This document shows, one piece after another, positions 32,451 through 45,165 of a DNA stretch of 64,000 nucleotides. The stretch spans positions 2,666,001 through 2,730,000 of the forward strand of contig JAUJPP010000006.1 in NCBI GenBank assembly GCA_030562195.1. Direction: 5' to 3'. The notes beneath the pieces were generated by a model, which saw only the letters and a program-made list of their open reading frames with translations, was not told the DNA's origin and searched no databases. Both the position numbers and the translations under genes were made by a program. The stretch's first letter is position 1. Every line of letters begins with the position of its first letter. Source of the stretch: Nipponacmea schrenckii (lineage: Eukaryota; Mollusca; Gastropoda; Lottiidae).

Positions 32451-35222
32451 TATATAAACTAGTACAACCCAACCCTATAATAAACTAGTACAACTCTAAC
32501 CCTATAATATACTAGTATAACTCTAACCCTATAATATACTAGTACAACTCTAACCCTATAATATACTAGTACAACCCTAAACCTATAATAAACTAGTACA
32601 ACCCTAACCCTATAATATACTAGTACAACCCTAACCCTATAATATACTAGTACAACTCTAACCCTATAATATACTAGTACAACCCTAAACCTATAATAAA
32701 CTAGTACAACCCTAAACCTATAATATACTAGTACAACCCTAAACCTATAATATACTAGTACAACCCTAAACCTATAATAAACTAGTACAACCCTAAACCT
32801 ATAATAAACTAGTACAACCCTAAACCTATAATATACTAGTACAACCCTAAACCTATAATAAACTAGTACAACCCTAACCCTATAATATACTAGTACAACT
32901 CTAACCCTATAATATACTAGTACAACCCTAAACCTATAATAAACTAGTACAACCCTAACCCTATAATAAACTAGTATAACCCTAACCCTATAATATACTA
33001 GTACAACTCTAACCCTATAATATACTAGTACAACTCTCACCCTATAATAAACTAGTACAACTCTAACCCTATAATAAACTAGTACAACTCTAACCCTATA
33101 ATATACTAGTACAACTCTAACCCTATAATAAACTAGTACAACTCTCACCCTATAATAAACTAGTACAACTCTAACCCTATAATATACTAGTATAACTCTA
33201 ACCCTATAATATACTAGTATAACTCTAACCCTATAATATACTAGTATAACTCTAACCCTATAATATACTAGTACAACCCTAACACTATAATAAACTAGTA
33301 CAACCCTAACACTATAATATACTAGTATAACTCTAACCCTATAATATACTAGTACAACCCTAAACCTATAATAAACTAGTACAACCCTAAACCTATAATA
33401 AACTAGTACAACCCTAAACCTATAATATACTAGTACAACCCTAAACCTATAATAAACTAGTACAACCCTAACCCTATAATATACTAGTACAACTCTAACC
33501 CTATAATATACTAGTACAACCCTAAACCTATAATAAACTAGTACAACCCTAACCCTATAATAAACTAGTATAACCCTAACCCTATAATATACTAGTACAA
33601 CTCTAACCCTATAATATACTAGTACAACTCTCACCCTATAATAAACTAGTACAACTCTAACCCTATAATAAACTAGTACAACTCTAACCCTATAATATAC
33701 TAGTACAACTCTAACCCTATAATAAACTAGTACAACTCTCACCCTATAATAAACTAGTACAACCCTAACCCTATAATATACTAGTATAACTCTAACCCTA
33801 TGATATACTAGTATAACCCTAACCCTATAATAAACTAGTATAACTCTAACCCTATAATAAACTAGTACAACTCTCACCCTATAATAAACTAGTACAACCC
33901 TAACCCTATAATATACTAGTACAACTCTAACCCTATAATATACTAGTACAACTCTAACCCTATAATAAACTAGTGCAACCCTAACCCTATAATAAACTAG
34001 TACAACTCTAACCCTATAATATACTAGTACAACCCAACCCTATAATAAACTAGTACAACTCTAACCCTATAATATACTAGTACAACCCTAACACTATAAT
34101 AAACTAGTACAACTCTAACCCTATAATATACTAGTACAACTCTAACCCTATAATATACTAGTACAACTCTAACCCTATAATATACTAGTACAACTCTCAC
34201 CCTATAATAAACTAGTACAACTCTAACCCTATAATAAACTAGTACAACTCTAACCCTATAATAAACTAGTACAACTCTAACCTTATAATATACTAGTACA
34301 ACTCTCACCCTATAATAAACTAGTACAACTCTAACCCTATAATAAACTAGTACAACTCTAACTCTATAATAAACTAGTACAACTCTAACTCTATAATATA
34401 CTAGTATAACTCTAACCCTTTAATATACTAGTACAACTCTAACCCTATAATATACTAGTACAACCCTAACACTATAATAAACTAGTACAACTCTAACCCT
34501 ATAATATACTAGTACAACCCAACCCTATAATAAACTAGTACAACTCTAACCCTATAATATACTAGTACAACTCTCACCCTATAATAAACTAGTACAACTC
34601 TAACTCTATAATAAACTAGTACAACTCTAACTCTATAATAAACTAGTACAACTCTAACTCTATAATAAACTAGTACAACTCTAACTCTATAATATACTAG
34701 TATAACTCTAACCCTTTAATATACTAGTACAACTCTAACCCTATAATATACTAGTATAACCCTAACCCTTTAATATACTAGTACAACTCTAACTCTATAA
34801 TAAACTAGTACAACTCTAACTCTATAATATACTAGTACAACTCTAACCCTATAATATACTAGTACAACTCTAACCCTATAATATACTAGTACAACTCTAA
34901 CCCTATAATAAACTAGTACAACTCTAACTCTATAATAAACTAGTACAACTCTAACTCTATAATAAACTAGTACAACTCTAACTCTATAATAAACTAGTAC
35001 AACTCTAACTCTATAATATACTAGTATAACTCTAACCCTTTAATATACTAGTACAACTCTAACCCTATAATATACTAGTATAACCCTAACCCTTTAATAT
35101 ACTAGTACAACTCTAACTCTATAATAAACTAGTACAACTCTAACTCTATAATATACTAGTACAACTCTAACCCTATAATATACTAGTACAACTCTAACCC
35201 TATAATAAAAAAGTATAACTCT
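32451..35222. repeat. 27-bp satellite array, about 102 copies, with higher-order repeats
   Basis: On the plus strand the unit is CTATAATATACTAGTACAAC then TCTAACC (27 bp). Common variants are TATAATAAACTAG, CCCTAAACC, TCTCACC and TCTAACTC. Each unit contains a CTAGT palindrome (ACTAGT) and usually TAACCCTA, which resembles one and a half telomere repeats. Because 27 is a multiple of three, the minus strand is open for 472 codons (32459-33877) and 94 codons (34024-34308), repeating VRVVLVYYR. This is a periodicity artefact, with no codon bias, start context or non-repetitive segment. Confidence 0.97.
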
Positions 35223-36524
35223 GTACAGGTAGATTGTGTAGTGATGTTATTATTACCTGCGGTGAGCAATATAGTAAATAGGATAGAAATAGAAAAATAT
35301 TGAAGAATAATCAAATATAAGGTGGGAGTTCACCTTGGTATCAAAATACTTCATAATTAATATTATTTCAAAACCTTTTACAAAGACATAATTACATTTC
35401 TATACCCAAGATAATCGCCGAATTTAGACATTAAGGTATTTCTGGATCCTAGTATTGCCTAATGAGACTATATCCCCAAATCAGCCTCTCATTAACGTAA
35501 CAAAAAGGAACACTCAAAAGCCGAGAATATCTTAAGAATATAAGAATGACGCCGATTATGACGAAATTGGCACTATCTATCGTAAATGTCAGGAGTAGAG
35601 AGAATTGTTGCCTGTAGGGACTGAATAAACCACGAATAGTGTATGATAAGTTTGTGTATGTTTAGATCTTTGTTCGTTTGATTGTGAAACAGTGCCTACA
35701 GGACATTGTATACAGCGTCATCCAAGGTGACTGGTTTATACAGAGGACAAAGACTCTCGGCAGAGGCTGTTTGGCTGTTTGTTAATAACTAATCTATTCT
35801 TAAACAGATTTGGTGATTAATACACTAAAAACAGATATGGTTCTACAATATATAATAATGCACCTTGTATTGCCGAAAAAATCATATGGTGCCTAACATG
35901 ATGCAATTAATTTCTCAGGTCAGATTGAGCGAGTCTGGAATTAGAAAAAAATAAATTTCAGAATTATACGTTGTCCAATGGGTACCTGAGATAAATTTCG
36001 TTTATTTCGAATTTCTACCTTTCTCAGATATGTATTTTCTTTAATCTCACTACTGAGACAATTTATTTGTGATATTGCTAACTGATATCCTTATAATAGA
36101 ACTGATGGCGGTGGAAAGAAACCTGTAATCTGTACAGCATATTCAGTATTCTACATTAAAATCTTAACGTAATACTGTGGACTTGGAGTAATCTTGAGTT
36201 TAAGCTAATATTTTGTATGATTATTTCTGTTCTTCAAGAATTTATCAATGATACACTAAAATATATTCTCTTGTAACAGATTTGATGTACACAGCCGGCT
36301 CATGGAAGTTTGTCTATTTTATTTTTTTACATTGTTTAGTCATTGGACAGAAACACTATAGAATCTTACACCAATAAAGATTCATACGACATGTACTAAA
36401 GTGTATTATTATACACAAACTAAGCAACCAGCATAAAGAATGTAGTTAAACTACATAATTGAAATATGTAAATCTTCATTATCATTGACTTGACTTACAG
36501 TGAGAGCTCAGAATACAACACCCA

Positions 36525-36580
36525 TCTTTATTAGCCCATTAGGTGCAAAAGACTAGGACGTAAACTCTATTCATTCCATT
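36525..36580. repeat. Fragment of a dispersed repeat (pair with 30781-30840)
   Basis: The words TTAGGTGCAAAAGACTAGGA and CGTAAACTCTATTCATT align with the segment at 30781-30840 with scattered mismatches and no large gap. The two copies are in the same orientation. Family unknown. Confidence 0.45.
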
Positions 36581-37704
36581 TCAAAATGCAGTAGAGTTAG
36601 GGCCTCATCGAGCTGAGCAACTGAAGGCTGGATGAAGAGTTTTTCCAAAAACGGAACCAGAGTCAGTCTCTCTGCCAGTCACCCTGATAGTTAAATACAG
36701 ACCTAATGATCAAGTCTGTAGACAGTAAATACCAGTCTGTTCAAATTAATTTGAAGTGCCATCACCTGAAGCTATTTTTACTCGATTTACGCTGAGATTG
36801 GGACATGAAAGTTGGTGTGTTTTAGAGGCAGTTTAAAGAATAGACAGCGATGTCATTACGTGATGTACGCGTGTAGGCACGTGCTTTTAGACATTTATGA
36901 TTAGTTATCGTGTCGTGTGACATGGGCCTGCCATTATCGTTTGGTTGTAGAGATTAATTAGGCAATGAGATGATGAAAAGGGGAAATCCGTTGGTAATTA
37001 TTAAACCTCTCCTATTGATTTCAACAATATTTCTGTCTTATTTTTCTGGACGCCAGTCCCAGTATTGAATTTAAAACAATAATAAACTTTCCATGTTTTA
37101 ACCGACGAGGACTTGGGTCCGTTTATGAAACAATTGGAAGTAAATGTACAACTTTAATCCTTACCTAATTGTCCTGACGTGTACCGCCTGTGGATTGGCA
37201 ACCCATTTTACAAATAGTTTTGCCTGATATTTGTTAAAGTACTTTCTCTTATCAACCTCACCCCAACGACCCCATCAAAGCCCTATCTCTGCGATCGTTG
37301 CGGTTTATTCTACAAATACGCTATTTCTCCCTCCATCCTAAATTGTTTCTGCACTAGTCATATAAGGAAAAGATTTTGGGAAGACTCACTGAAGTTATTT
37401 GTAAGCAATATGTTAAGTATGAAACTTATAGGTTTTATAACCGATACCACGGTCACTTTAAAATATCAAAAAAGTCCTGTTCAATATATTTATCCCTTAG
37501 TTAGACACCTAACATTATCACCCCACCACCAATGAAATCTTATTTGTTAAATTTAAATACAATTGTTTTTTAATTGTATTTATTGTAAATTTTTGAAACG
37601 ATCCCCTCAATGTGTTGTGTAAGTTCGTGTTAATCTGCATTATTGGAGTAAATAAAGATATATTAATAGCTTAGTATATAAGAATTTCAGGAACTGAGAT
37701 GAAA

Positions 37705-37742
37705 TGAAATAAAATGTATTAAGGTGCATCAGCATCAAATAC
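37705..37742. repeat. Fragment of a dispersed repeat (pair with 54925-54962)
   Basis: AAATGTATTAAGGTGCATCA here matches AAATGTATTAAAGAGCATCA at 54931-54950. Similarity continues for a dozen bases (GCATCAAATACG versus ACACCAAAACG). Both copies follow GAAAT-rich sequence. This is likely the conserved part of an old interspersed element. Confidence 0.45.
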
Positions 37743-38329
37743 GATTTAAGACGAAAAAGATTAAAACTAGAAAATCATTAACACAATAAAATAAAAAGTA
37801 CCACTGAAGCCCCAAAAGGGGCGACAAAATAATGTTAAACCAATATCACAGAATGATTGTAACCCAAAATGGACTAAAAACCAAACTATAACAATAAAAT
37901 ATATTTTAAAATTTCAGGAGCTGAAACCTGATTGAAAATTGTAATTTAGAAATAAATGTCATTATGTTTTAAATACTCTTTCAATAAATACTCTTGTGAA
38001 AACTGAAGTCTGAAGATAATCATTGAGGAACGAAATATGGAACCCATATTATAAAATAGATAACCTCATACTCTAATTACCCGTATATTCCCAGAGACTG
38101 TATGTCCCCATATCCGGCATCTTCAACTTGATTTTCTTCAAGTACTTATTTTGATTGTACAATGAAAGAGTATTAAAATGGAAGCGAATTGAAGCGTGTA
38201 TTTAAGATCGGTATGAATTAAACAGTCTTCAGTTTGGTCAGGAAGCGTCTTGTAATTCTTCCACATCATTTGTTTCAATAGCGTGTTGACAGACTTCTCG
38301 TACTATCATCGTTTAAACTCATTTAAACC

Positions 38330-38340
38330 GCCGCCATCTT
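38330..38340 (-). promoter_or_regulatory. YY1-like motif
   Basis: On the minus strand the sequence reads AAGATGGCGGC, the consensus for the zinc-finger factor YY1, which often sits just after transcription starts in animals. No gene is apparent beside it. It may mark an unannotated transcript start or may be fortuitous. Confidence 0.3.
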
Positions 38341-41300
38341 TGATTGCTTCTAACCATCCAATCACCTCGCTTGGTTAGTTTTAAATTAGAAATCTAATAT
38401 GAAATTCACTCCAGTCGATTTGGAATGAACTTTCGACTCAAAGCTGGCACAATTGTTTTCCGAATCAGAAGTTAAGGGGCCCTTGAGGCTTACGAGCTCG
38501 TGTTCGATTCATTGGGCACAAATTAATTGGCGCAAAAACACGGCTGAAGCCTACAGACATCACGCTCAGTGAGAATAAATTGTGACGATTTCTGCTTTTG
38601 TCGAGTGATTATCGAAGTTTGATCATCTTTATGAGTTCGTTTGTGTGATTCTTTGCCTAAACTTGATAAAGATAATGACGATTAGAACGAGGCTAGAAGC
38701 TATAACTGTTTAGAGACTCTATTTACCGTTTAGGCTAAATACTTCAATAGGAACACTGCGAATCACACTCTAGTCTACACTTCATTTATTATATACGTGC
38801 AATATATCTAAGATACATTAATTGAAACTCGATAAGGCAACAAAGTATTAGAATTGATATATCATTAAGCCATAGACTAAATATACATAACAAATTAATA
38901 TCATTAACTATACACACTTGAAAATAAGCCTGTGTCTACAGAATCTAGCCAAAGATCTAGAAATGAGACCAGTTGAACTGTTTACAATTTAATCGTCGTT
39001 TAATGGTATTTAACAGTTGGAGTACTATGAATAGAAGTAGGGAACAAAATTCACTGATTTATGTTATCTGCAAGTTTTGTTCGTCTTTTTACCGTTTTCC
39101 TCGGGTACACATTGATCAAAAGTAAAACATACTATGCGACAGATCATAACACAAAGCAATTTCTATATACATTTCGGCATTAAGTAAATGACTGACGACT
39201 GTGGTTCGCTCACTCAGTAATAAAGTAACATGAACGATTATCTGAAAGTCTCTAAGTTATATTTTATAATATAAACTCGGGATATGTTTTAATAACGTTC
39301 ACCAATACTGAACTAAATACTAATGACATAACTGACTTTTTACTCCAGAATTTTCAATAATTCCCTAACAATCTCACAATAATACGAATAAGAATGAGAA
39401 ATAATATGGCTATATTTGGTTGAAGTTATTTTCAGTTTGACCTAATAACGAGAAATGTCATAGTGTTATGCTCACTAATTGGTTATATTTCTGCTTTAAT
39501 ATTTCATTATTATATATTATCATTGACTAGGATGGTCTTAATCAAACTAAATTATTAAAAATCACGTAATTGGGCTAGTTTCAGGAATACATGCTTAAGG
39601 AAGTGTTTGATCTATATTCTAGTTTCTTAATCTGACCTTATATAACCCAAATATGCAACAGGTCAATGTTTTTCTTTTCTTTTCTACTATGTGGACGGGC
39701 AATACTTTATTATACAATTCAAAATGAAATAATTTGCCCATAAAATACAATCGTCATAAAATATTGTTCTTCGTTCACGGGCAGCTGAAAATCCATTTCA
39801 TTTTATTGACCAGTCATCTGATTTGCAAAAGGGATTTTTTTTAATCCTCGCCTTTGTTCGGAACATTTATTTTAATCAAACGTTCAGTTTTCTTTTATTT
39901 CAAGTAGAAATGTGGCACCTTAATCCCAGAAATCCCAGCTGAATGAAAAAACATTTTACTCTATCATTAATCAAATGTTCTATTAAAAAGAATAATTAAT
40001 AAATATTTCCTCCCAGAACCATTATCCCTGATAGCCAATCACTCAAAACATAAGTTTGTAGTTTTTGTTTATGGTAATCCGATTTGAGGACTCCCTTTCC
40101 AATATTAAATATTTCTTCATCAATTATTGAAATAATTTAAAGTTGGTGAATTACTTCCAGCAGCAATATTTTATTCATGGTTTTCATACAGTCTTTGGAA
40201 AAATTGGCCAATTCAAACAACGCTACTGTCGTGCCCCCTGGTTTCGGAAACAATTATCATTTTGTTAATATACAAAGCGGGGTAGGAGTGAGCTGGGAAT
40301 CTTTCTCTCAAAAACATTATGAATCAATTCGGTATAGTTTTTCTGAGTGATTTACTCACAACCAAGATTTCCAAATTTATATCTATTCCTGTCCTGAGCG
40401 ATTGGTTATCGACTCTTGACGCCCGAAATTTGAACCCTCTCTCCTGGGTACATAATAGTTATTCTGTAAAATTCATCGCTAATACGGTAAATAAAAAATG
40501 AATATTTTAAATTGTATCAATCTATTGTCTACAATTAATACAATCTGTCACTTTAACCGAAGATTTATTCTGTAATATGATACTGGATTGAGGGTAATTA
40601 GTCCTAGTATTGATTATCTGCCCCTGATTCTCAAACAAAGAGATTTAAGAGCGAAATGACTCGTCTAATTAGAATAATTGCCCGGTTTAACTAAATACTT
40701 TAAATACACTTCTATTGGGAATTGTACTTCTAAAAAAACAACAAGTAATCCATTTTTTAACGATTTCTACTTCCATTGAGAATTTAAATAAATGTTATCG
40801 AAATAAAAAGATAAAATCATTATCAGGTACAAATATACCACCGTTTAGATGTGCCTGGTGCTTTGAGTGAGAGAAATATATCCTTGACATTAACGACAGG
40901 TGAAAACCCTTTATATAACTGTATGATATCAGCTGGACCTAACACAGGTTTAAACGCTAAATAGGGAGTAACTTTGGTAAAAGATTCTAAGTTCTGTTAT
41001 TATTCGGTTCTTGAGACATAGTACTGGGCATTGTGACTTTATATCTAAAATCAGACAACCTTGAATTATCGGAAGACGGAAAGAAAGAAGCCAGTAAAAC
41101 AGTCTACATGTAAAACTTTCCACACTAGCCCACTAACCATTTTAATATTTTAACAGCTTAAACATTGTAAAGATCATATTAAACACGTTTTGATTTAAGA
41201 CTCCAGTCATGAAGATGAACATTAGGATTAGAATGTGAACACGTGAACATAATACTATATTTTCTATTTAATTACTTGTTTTGTGCTTGTCAATTCCTCG

Positions 41301-41573
41301 CCGAATAATCATCCAGATTAGATCCCTCTTTTAATATGTGTCACAAGGTTGAACTTCTTCCATTATCCATATAGAATGAAGGTTTTGTTCATTACTTATA
41401 GATAATATAATTTGTTATTTATTTATATATTGTGTTTACGTTACAAACATTATCAGCCTTGTCATTTAGTCCACTAATCTATTAAAATATTCAGTTTTGT
41501 TTTTCTGTTTCTGTGATTTCAGATTTTTGACATTATTCAAGAATGTTTTACAGTCTGATGAACCGTACATAGC

Positions 41574-41614
41574 TGTCCCGGAGAACCAAGGACACACCGA
41601 TGAAATGTCGGTGT
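41574..41614 (+). other. Pair of short hairpins, possible retroelement tail
   Basis: TGTCC (41574-41578) can pair with GGACA (41590-41594). Next to it ACACCGA (41594-41600) pairs with TCGGTGT (41608-41614) around a TGAAATG loop. The GAAATGTCGGTG sequence recalls tails of some invertebrate retroelements; this is recollection only, and no reverse-transcriptase remnant was found upstream. Confidence 0.35.
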
Positions 41615-41843
41615 ATTGAGATAGTTTTACATGGTTTTATGGAATCTCTTTGGAATAGTTAGGAGACAAAACATAATCTGCCGACCAAAGCCATTCTGCC
41701 TAGAGAGTTTCAATATGTACTCATAGTATATGGAGCTGTTCAGAACATGCAAACAATTTTTCCCTTCAAATCATTCTAAACCGACATCTCTTCGGTTTAA
41801 TTTGCTATTTAAGTCAAATAAGAAAAAAAAAACATACATTCTG

Positions 41844-42500
41844 TTGACAATGATACATGCTATTGACAACCATACAAGCTGCTGACAACGATAGTTGCTG
41901 TTGACAAGTGTGAATTTTGTTGACAATGATACATGCTAGTGACAATGATACATGCTAGAGATAATGATACACGCTATTGACAATGATACATGCTAGTGAC
42001 AACGATACATGCTAGTGACAATGATACATGCTAGTGACAATGATACATACTATCTACAACGATACACGTTATGGACAACGATACATGCTATTGACAACGA
42101 TACATGCTAGTGACAATGATACATGCTAGTGACAATGATACATGCTAGTGACAATGATACATGCTAGTGACAATGATACATGCTATTGACAATGATACAT
42201 GCTAGTGACAACGATACATGCTAGTGACAATGATACATGCTAGTGACAACAGTCATGCTGTTGACAAGGGTGAAATCTGTTGACAATGATACATGCTAGT
42301 GACAACGATACATGCCAGTGACAATGATACATGCAAGTGACAACGATACATGTCATTGACAACGATACACGCTAGTGACAACGATATATGCTATTGACAA
42401 CAATACATGCTATTGACAACGATACACGCTCTTGACAACAATATATGCTATTGACAACGATATATGCTATTGACAACGATATATGCTATTGACAACAATA
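41844..42500. repeat. 19-bp tandem array, about 34 copies
   Basis: The consensus unit is TGACAATGATACATGCTAG (19 bp), with CAACGATACA, CTATTGACAA and ACACGCT variants. The left and right thirds are more diverged than the centre. Two copies of an unusual variant (TGTTGACAAGTGTGAA and TGTTGACAAGGGTGAAA), 360 bp apart, hint at duplication of a multi-unit block. Confidence 0.95.
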
Positions 42501-44334
42501 ATTTCTCTTGGCGATTGAAATAGACGCAGCAAGATTACAATTCGATATGCTACTTAACTAAACTACTCGAAGTAATTACTCCCTCGTCATCCATGTTAAT
42601 TACAAATCGCACCTGAGAGAGAGAGTAAGAGATAATCCTAGATCACGATGTCATTATTACTGCAATCATTAACTAGCTACAAGATTTTATAATTTAATGG
42701 GTCTACGTTCGACATCATATAGTATTCAGGTTATAATAACATGTTTTTTCACCGTGTTCGTTTTATAATTTAACACAATCTACTGCCCTACACTAGCCCC
42801 ATCCTAGCTCTGCCCCTGCCCTAACCCCGCAATACATTCAAATAAAGAAAAAGATATTTTGCGCTGTAAGCAATTTAAAATGTAGTGGTTTATATCAGCT
42901 GGAATTCCCTGTACAAAATTGATTAATGATGGCTGACAATTTTCTTGTAACAGCGATTATAGGTAAGTAAGTGCCTCTAAGTCCTGGTATATCGAAATGT
43001 AAGTGCCAATCGAGAACGTTGGTACACAATGCTATACCTTCAAGTCTTGTAAGTATATAACAATTTTGCAAAAGTGACGTCACTAAACGGTTAGGTTGAG
43101 TGGAAATGTACAAAAGTTCTACTAAAAATTAGAATGGTGCAAGTGAATGATTTTTGCCACCCATTAAAGTGTATTTACTTACTAGAATATTGGAGTTAAT
43201 TAAAATAAGGAATATCAATATAACCAAGTGTTTCTTTAGTAATAGAAGTAACTATATATTATATAAAATTTCTAAATAAACTCAAGACAAACATTGTTTA
43301 CATGTAACTCGATCGATTATTGTCATCATTAGAAATTAATGAGCTATTGTTTTATAATTAAAATATATCGTATTATTATAGTTTCCTATAACAGTACAGG
43401 CTGGTTTTATAACCTCTAATAGTCTATTATAACCATAATATATCATACTACCTCTCAACCATCTATTCCTAGCCTCCTCTATTTAAAGGCTACCTGATAT
43501 GATAAACACGTCTAACCTTTCGGATTGGTATTTAAACCTGGCCTTACAGGTTGTGAATGTAAATAATTATTTGATAGTTTGAAATACAAAACAGAAACAA
43601 TCTATTTATCGCGGTATCCTTTTTCAGAGAAACCACCTAGTTCATAATGCACTTTCGATCTTAAGCCTCCCTTCTGGATGGTGCTTGAGTTTTCCTTGAA
43701 TTATGATCCCGATCCTGTCCCTTATTTAATAATAAAAGGCTGTAAAACATCAGCGAGATATCAACAACGGGTCTCTTACATTGGTTCTAATTTAAATACT
43801 CAATTAATTTCATTATAAAAAACCTGCGTGATATCGATTCCCCATTACTCGCCTATCAAATAGAAATCTCGTCTAACTCAACTTGATTTTAACTTCACAT
43901 TAAGGAAAAATGCAAACAAAATACTTGTTCATTTAAATCAATAATACGTCTAGGAGTTGAGATCTTCAACTACTCGGTCATCGCGGAATGTTTCGTATTG
44001 AATATGATCACCTCGAGAATTTTAATTTATAGATGTGCAACCACTCGATGATATAGGAGTAATCCTTCCCGTGTTTGTTTTTCAATCACTAGGTAATTAA
44101 GAATGTTTCGTATTGTCACCTGATATACTGATTTTCAACACTAAGTGAATGAAAGCTTCATAAGTTATATTTATTTGTTAAATCCTTTTCTAAGTTTTAC
44201 TATTACATTCAGTTCTTGATATACTTTTAGATAATTCAAAATGTACAAGGGTAACACCTAAGTTGTCATTTTATCGACCTATTCCCAATCTAATGAAAAT
44301 GAAGCAAAATCCAATTAAAATGTGTACATTACGA
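42501..44334. other. Intergenic unique sequence
   Basis: No gene, RNA or mobile element recognised. A 72-codon minus-strand frame at 42895-43113 resembles nothing known. A small GA run sits at about 42612-42622. Confidence 0.5.
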
Positions 44335-44470
44335 GAGTGAACATACCACGATAGTGAACAAATCACAATAGTGAACAAATCACGATAGTGAACAAATCAC
44401 AATAGTGAACAAATCACGATAGTGAACAAATCACGATCGTGAACATTTCACGATAGTGAACACATCACGA
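44335..44470. repeat. 17-bp tandem array, 8 copies
   Basis: The unit is GTGAACAAATCACGATA, with CACAATA as the alternative ending. Copies are adjacent and same-orientation. Each unit contains GTGA and TCAC words that can pair, so single strands could form small hairpins. Confidence 0.93.
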
Positions 44471-45165
44471 ATTGTAACATCTCAATATTTACGAACAAAG
44501 TATTTTACTCAGGTATCTTATAAAAGGTATTTTAATACAATCAAACAATGTTCACCACAGATTGGTGTCATTCAAAAGTACAATCTTCAGACCCTTCTGG
44601 TTGTGATCTGTTTGAATATTGACTAGATCGTAGAGGTCAGTCAAGGGAACATCGCAACTCGGAAAAAAACATTTAATAAGGAAATTGTAATGAATTATTT
44701 GTGACAGGACAATCCGATATAATTTACACTAAAAGCAAGCTTAACAGATTAGCCGAGAGTTTCTTCTTGCCAGCTTATTCTTCCATCTCTTATCTTCTAT
44801 CAATCATTTTCCATTTGATAAAATATCCAGGGATTCTACAGGTTTTATAAAAATTGAAGTTTACTGAAGAGGCAATTTTTAAAATTATTTTTTAAATAGA
44901 AAAAAATCTTGACGTTGATATTTCAAGTTACAGGAGTGCAATTGTTTTCTTGTTACGAGGACAGTTTCTGACAGGGGCACCTTGAGCGAACGTAGGATTG
45001 AAAGTTAAATATCTAAAAGAACAACAAGAAACCACAATGCACATTATTTTTAAAAGATGAAGTTGTCCTTGGTTGATCTAACTCTTAGAAATAATCTTTC
45101 TCAAATTATTCTTTTACAGGACCACCAGACTAGTGAGATTAGAACATAATTTTTAGATTTAACTT
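44471..45165. other. Intergenic AT-rich spacer
   Basis: Nothing recognisable on either strand apart from short A/T runs. Confidence 0.5.

Larger units (their letters stand above)
35223..41843. other. Intergenic AT-rich unique sequence, 6.6 kb
   Basis: No recognisable gene. Notable items are a dispersed-repeat copy at about 36525-36580, another at 37705-37742, a YY1-like motif at 38330-38340, and a stem-loop cluster at 41574-41614. A TGTTCGATTC word near 38502 resembles a tRNA B box, but no A box was found at the correct distance. Confidence 0.5.

Noticed and set aside
32459..33877. 472-codon minus-strand open frame repeating VRVVLVYYR
   Set aside because: It lies wholly within the 27-bp satellite. 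The period is a multiple of three and the unit lacks stops in this frame, so openness is automatic. No non-repetitive domain, signal or splice context.
38490..38530. SINE or tRNA based on TGTTCGATTC B-box-like word
   Set aside because: No A box at a proper distance, no duplication of flanks and no second copy in the window.
41554..41640. Hammerhead ribozyme (CTGATGA ... GAAA)
   Set aside because: The conserved boxes occur, but sequences flanking CTGATGA do not pair with those after GAAA, and stem II cannot be closed, so no three-way junction forms.
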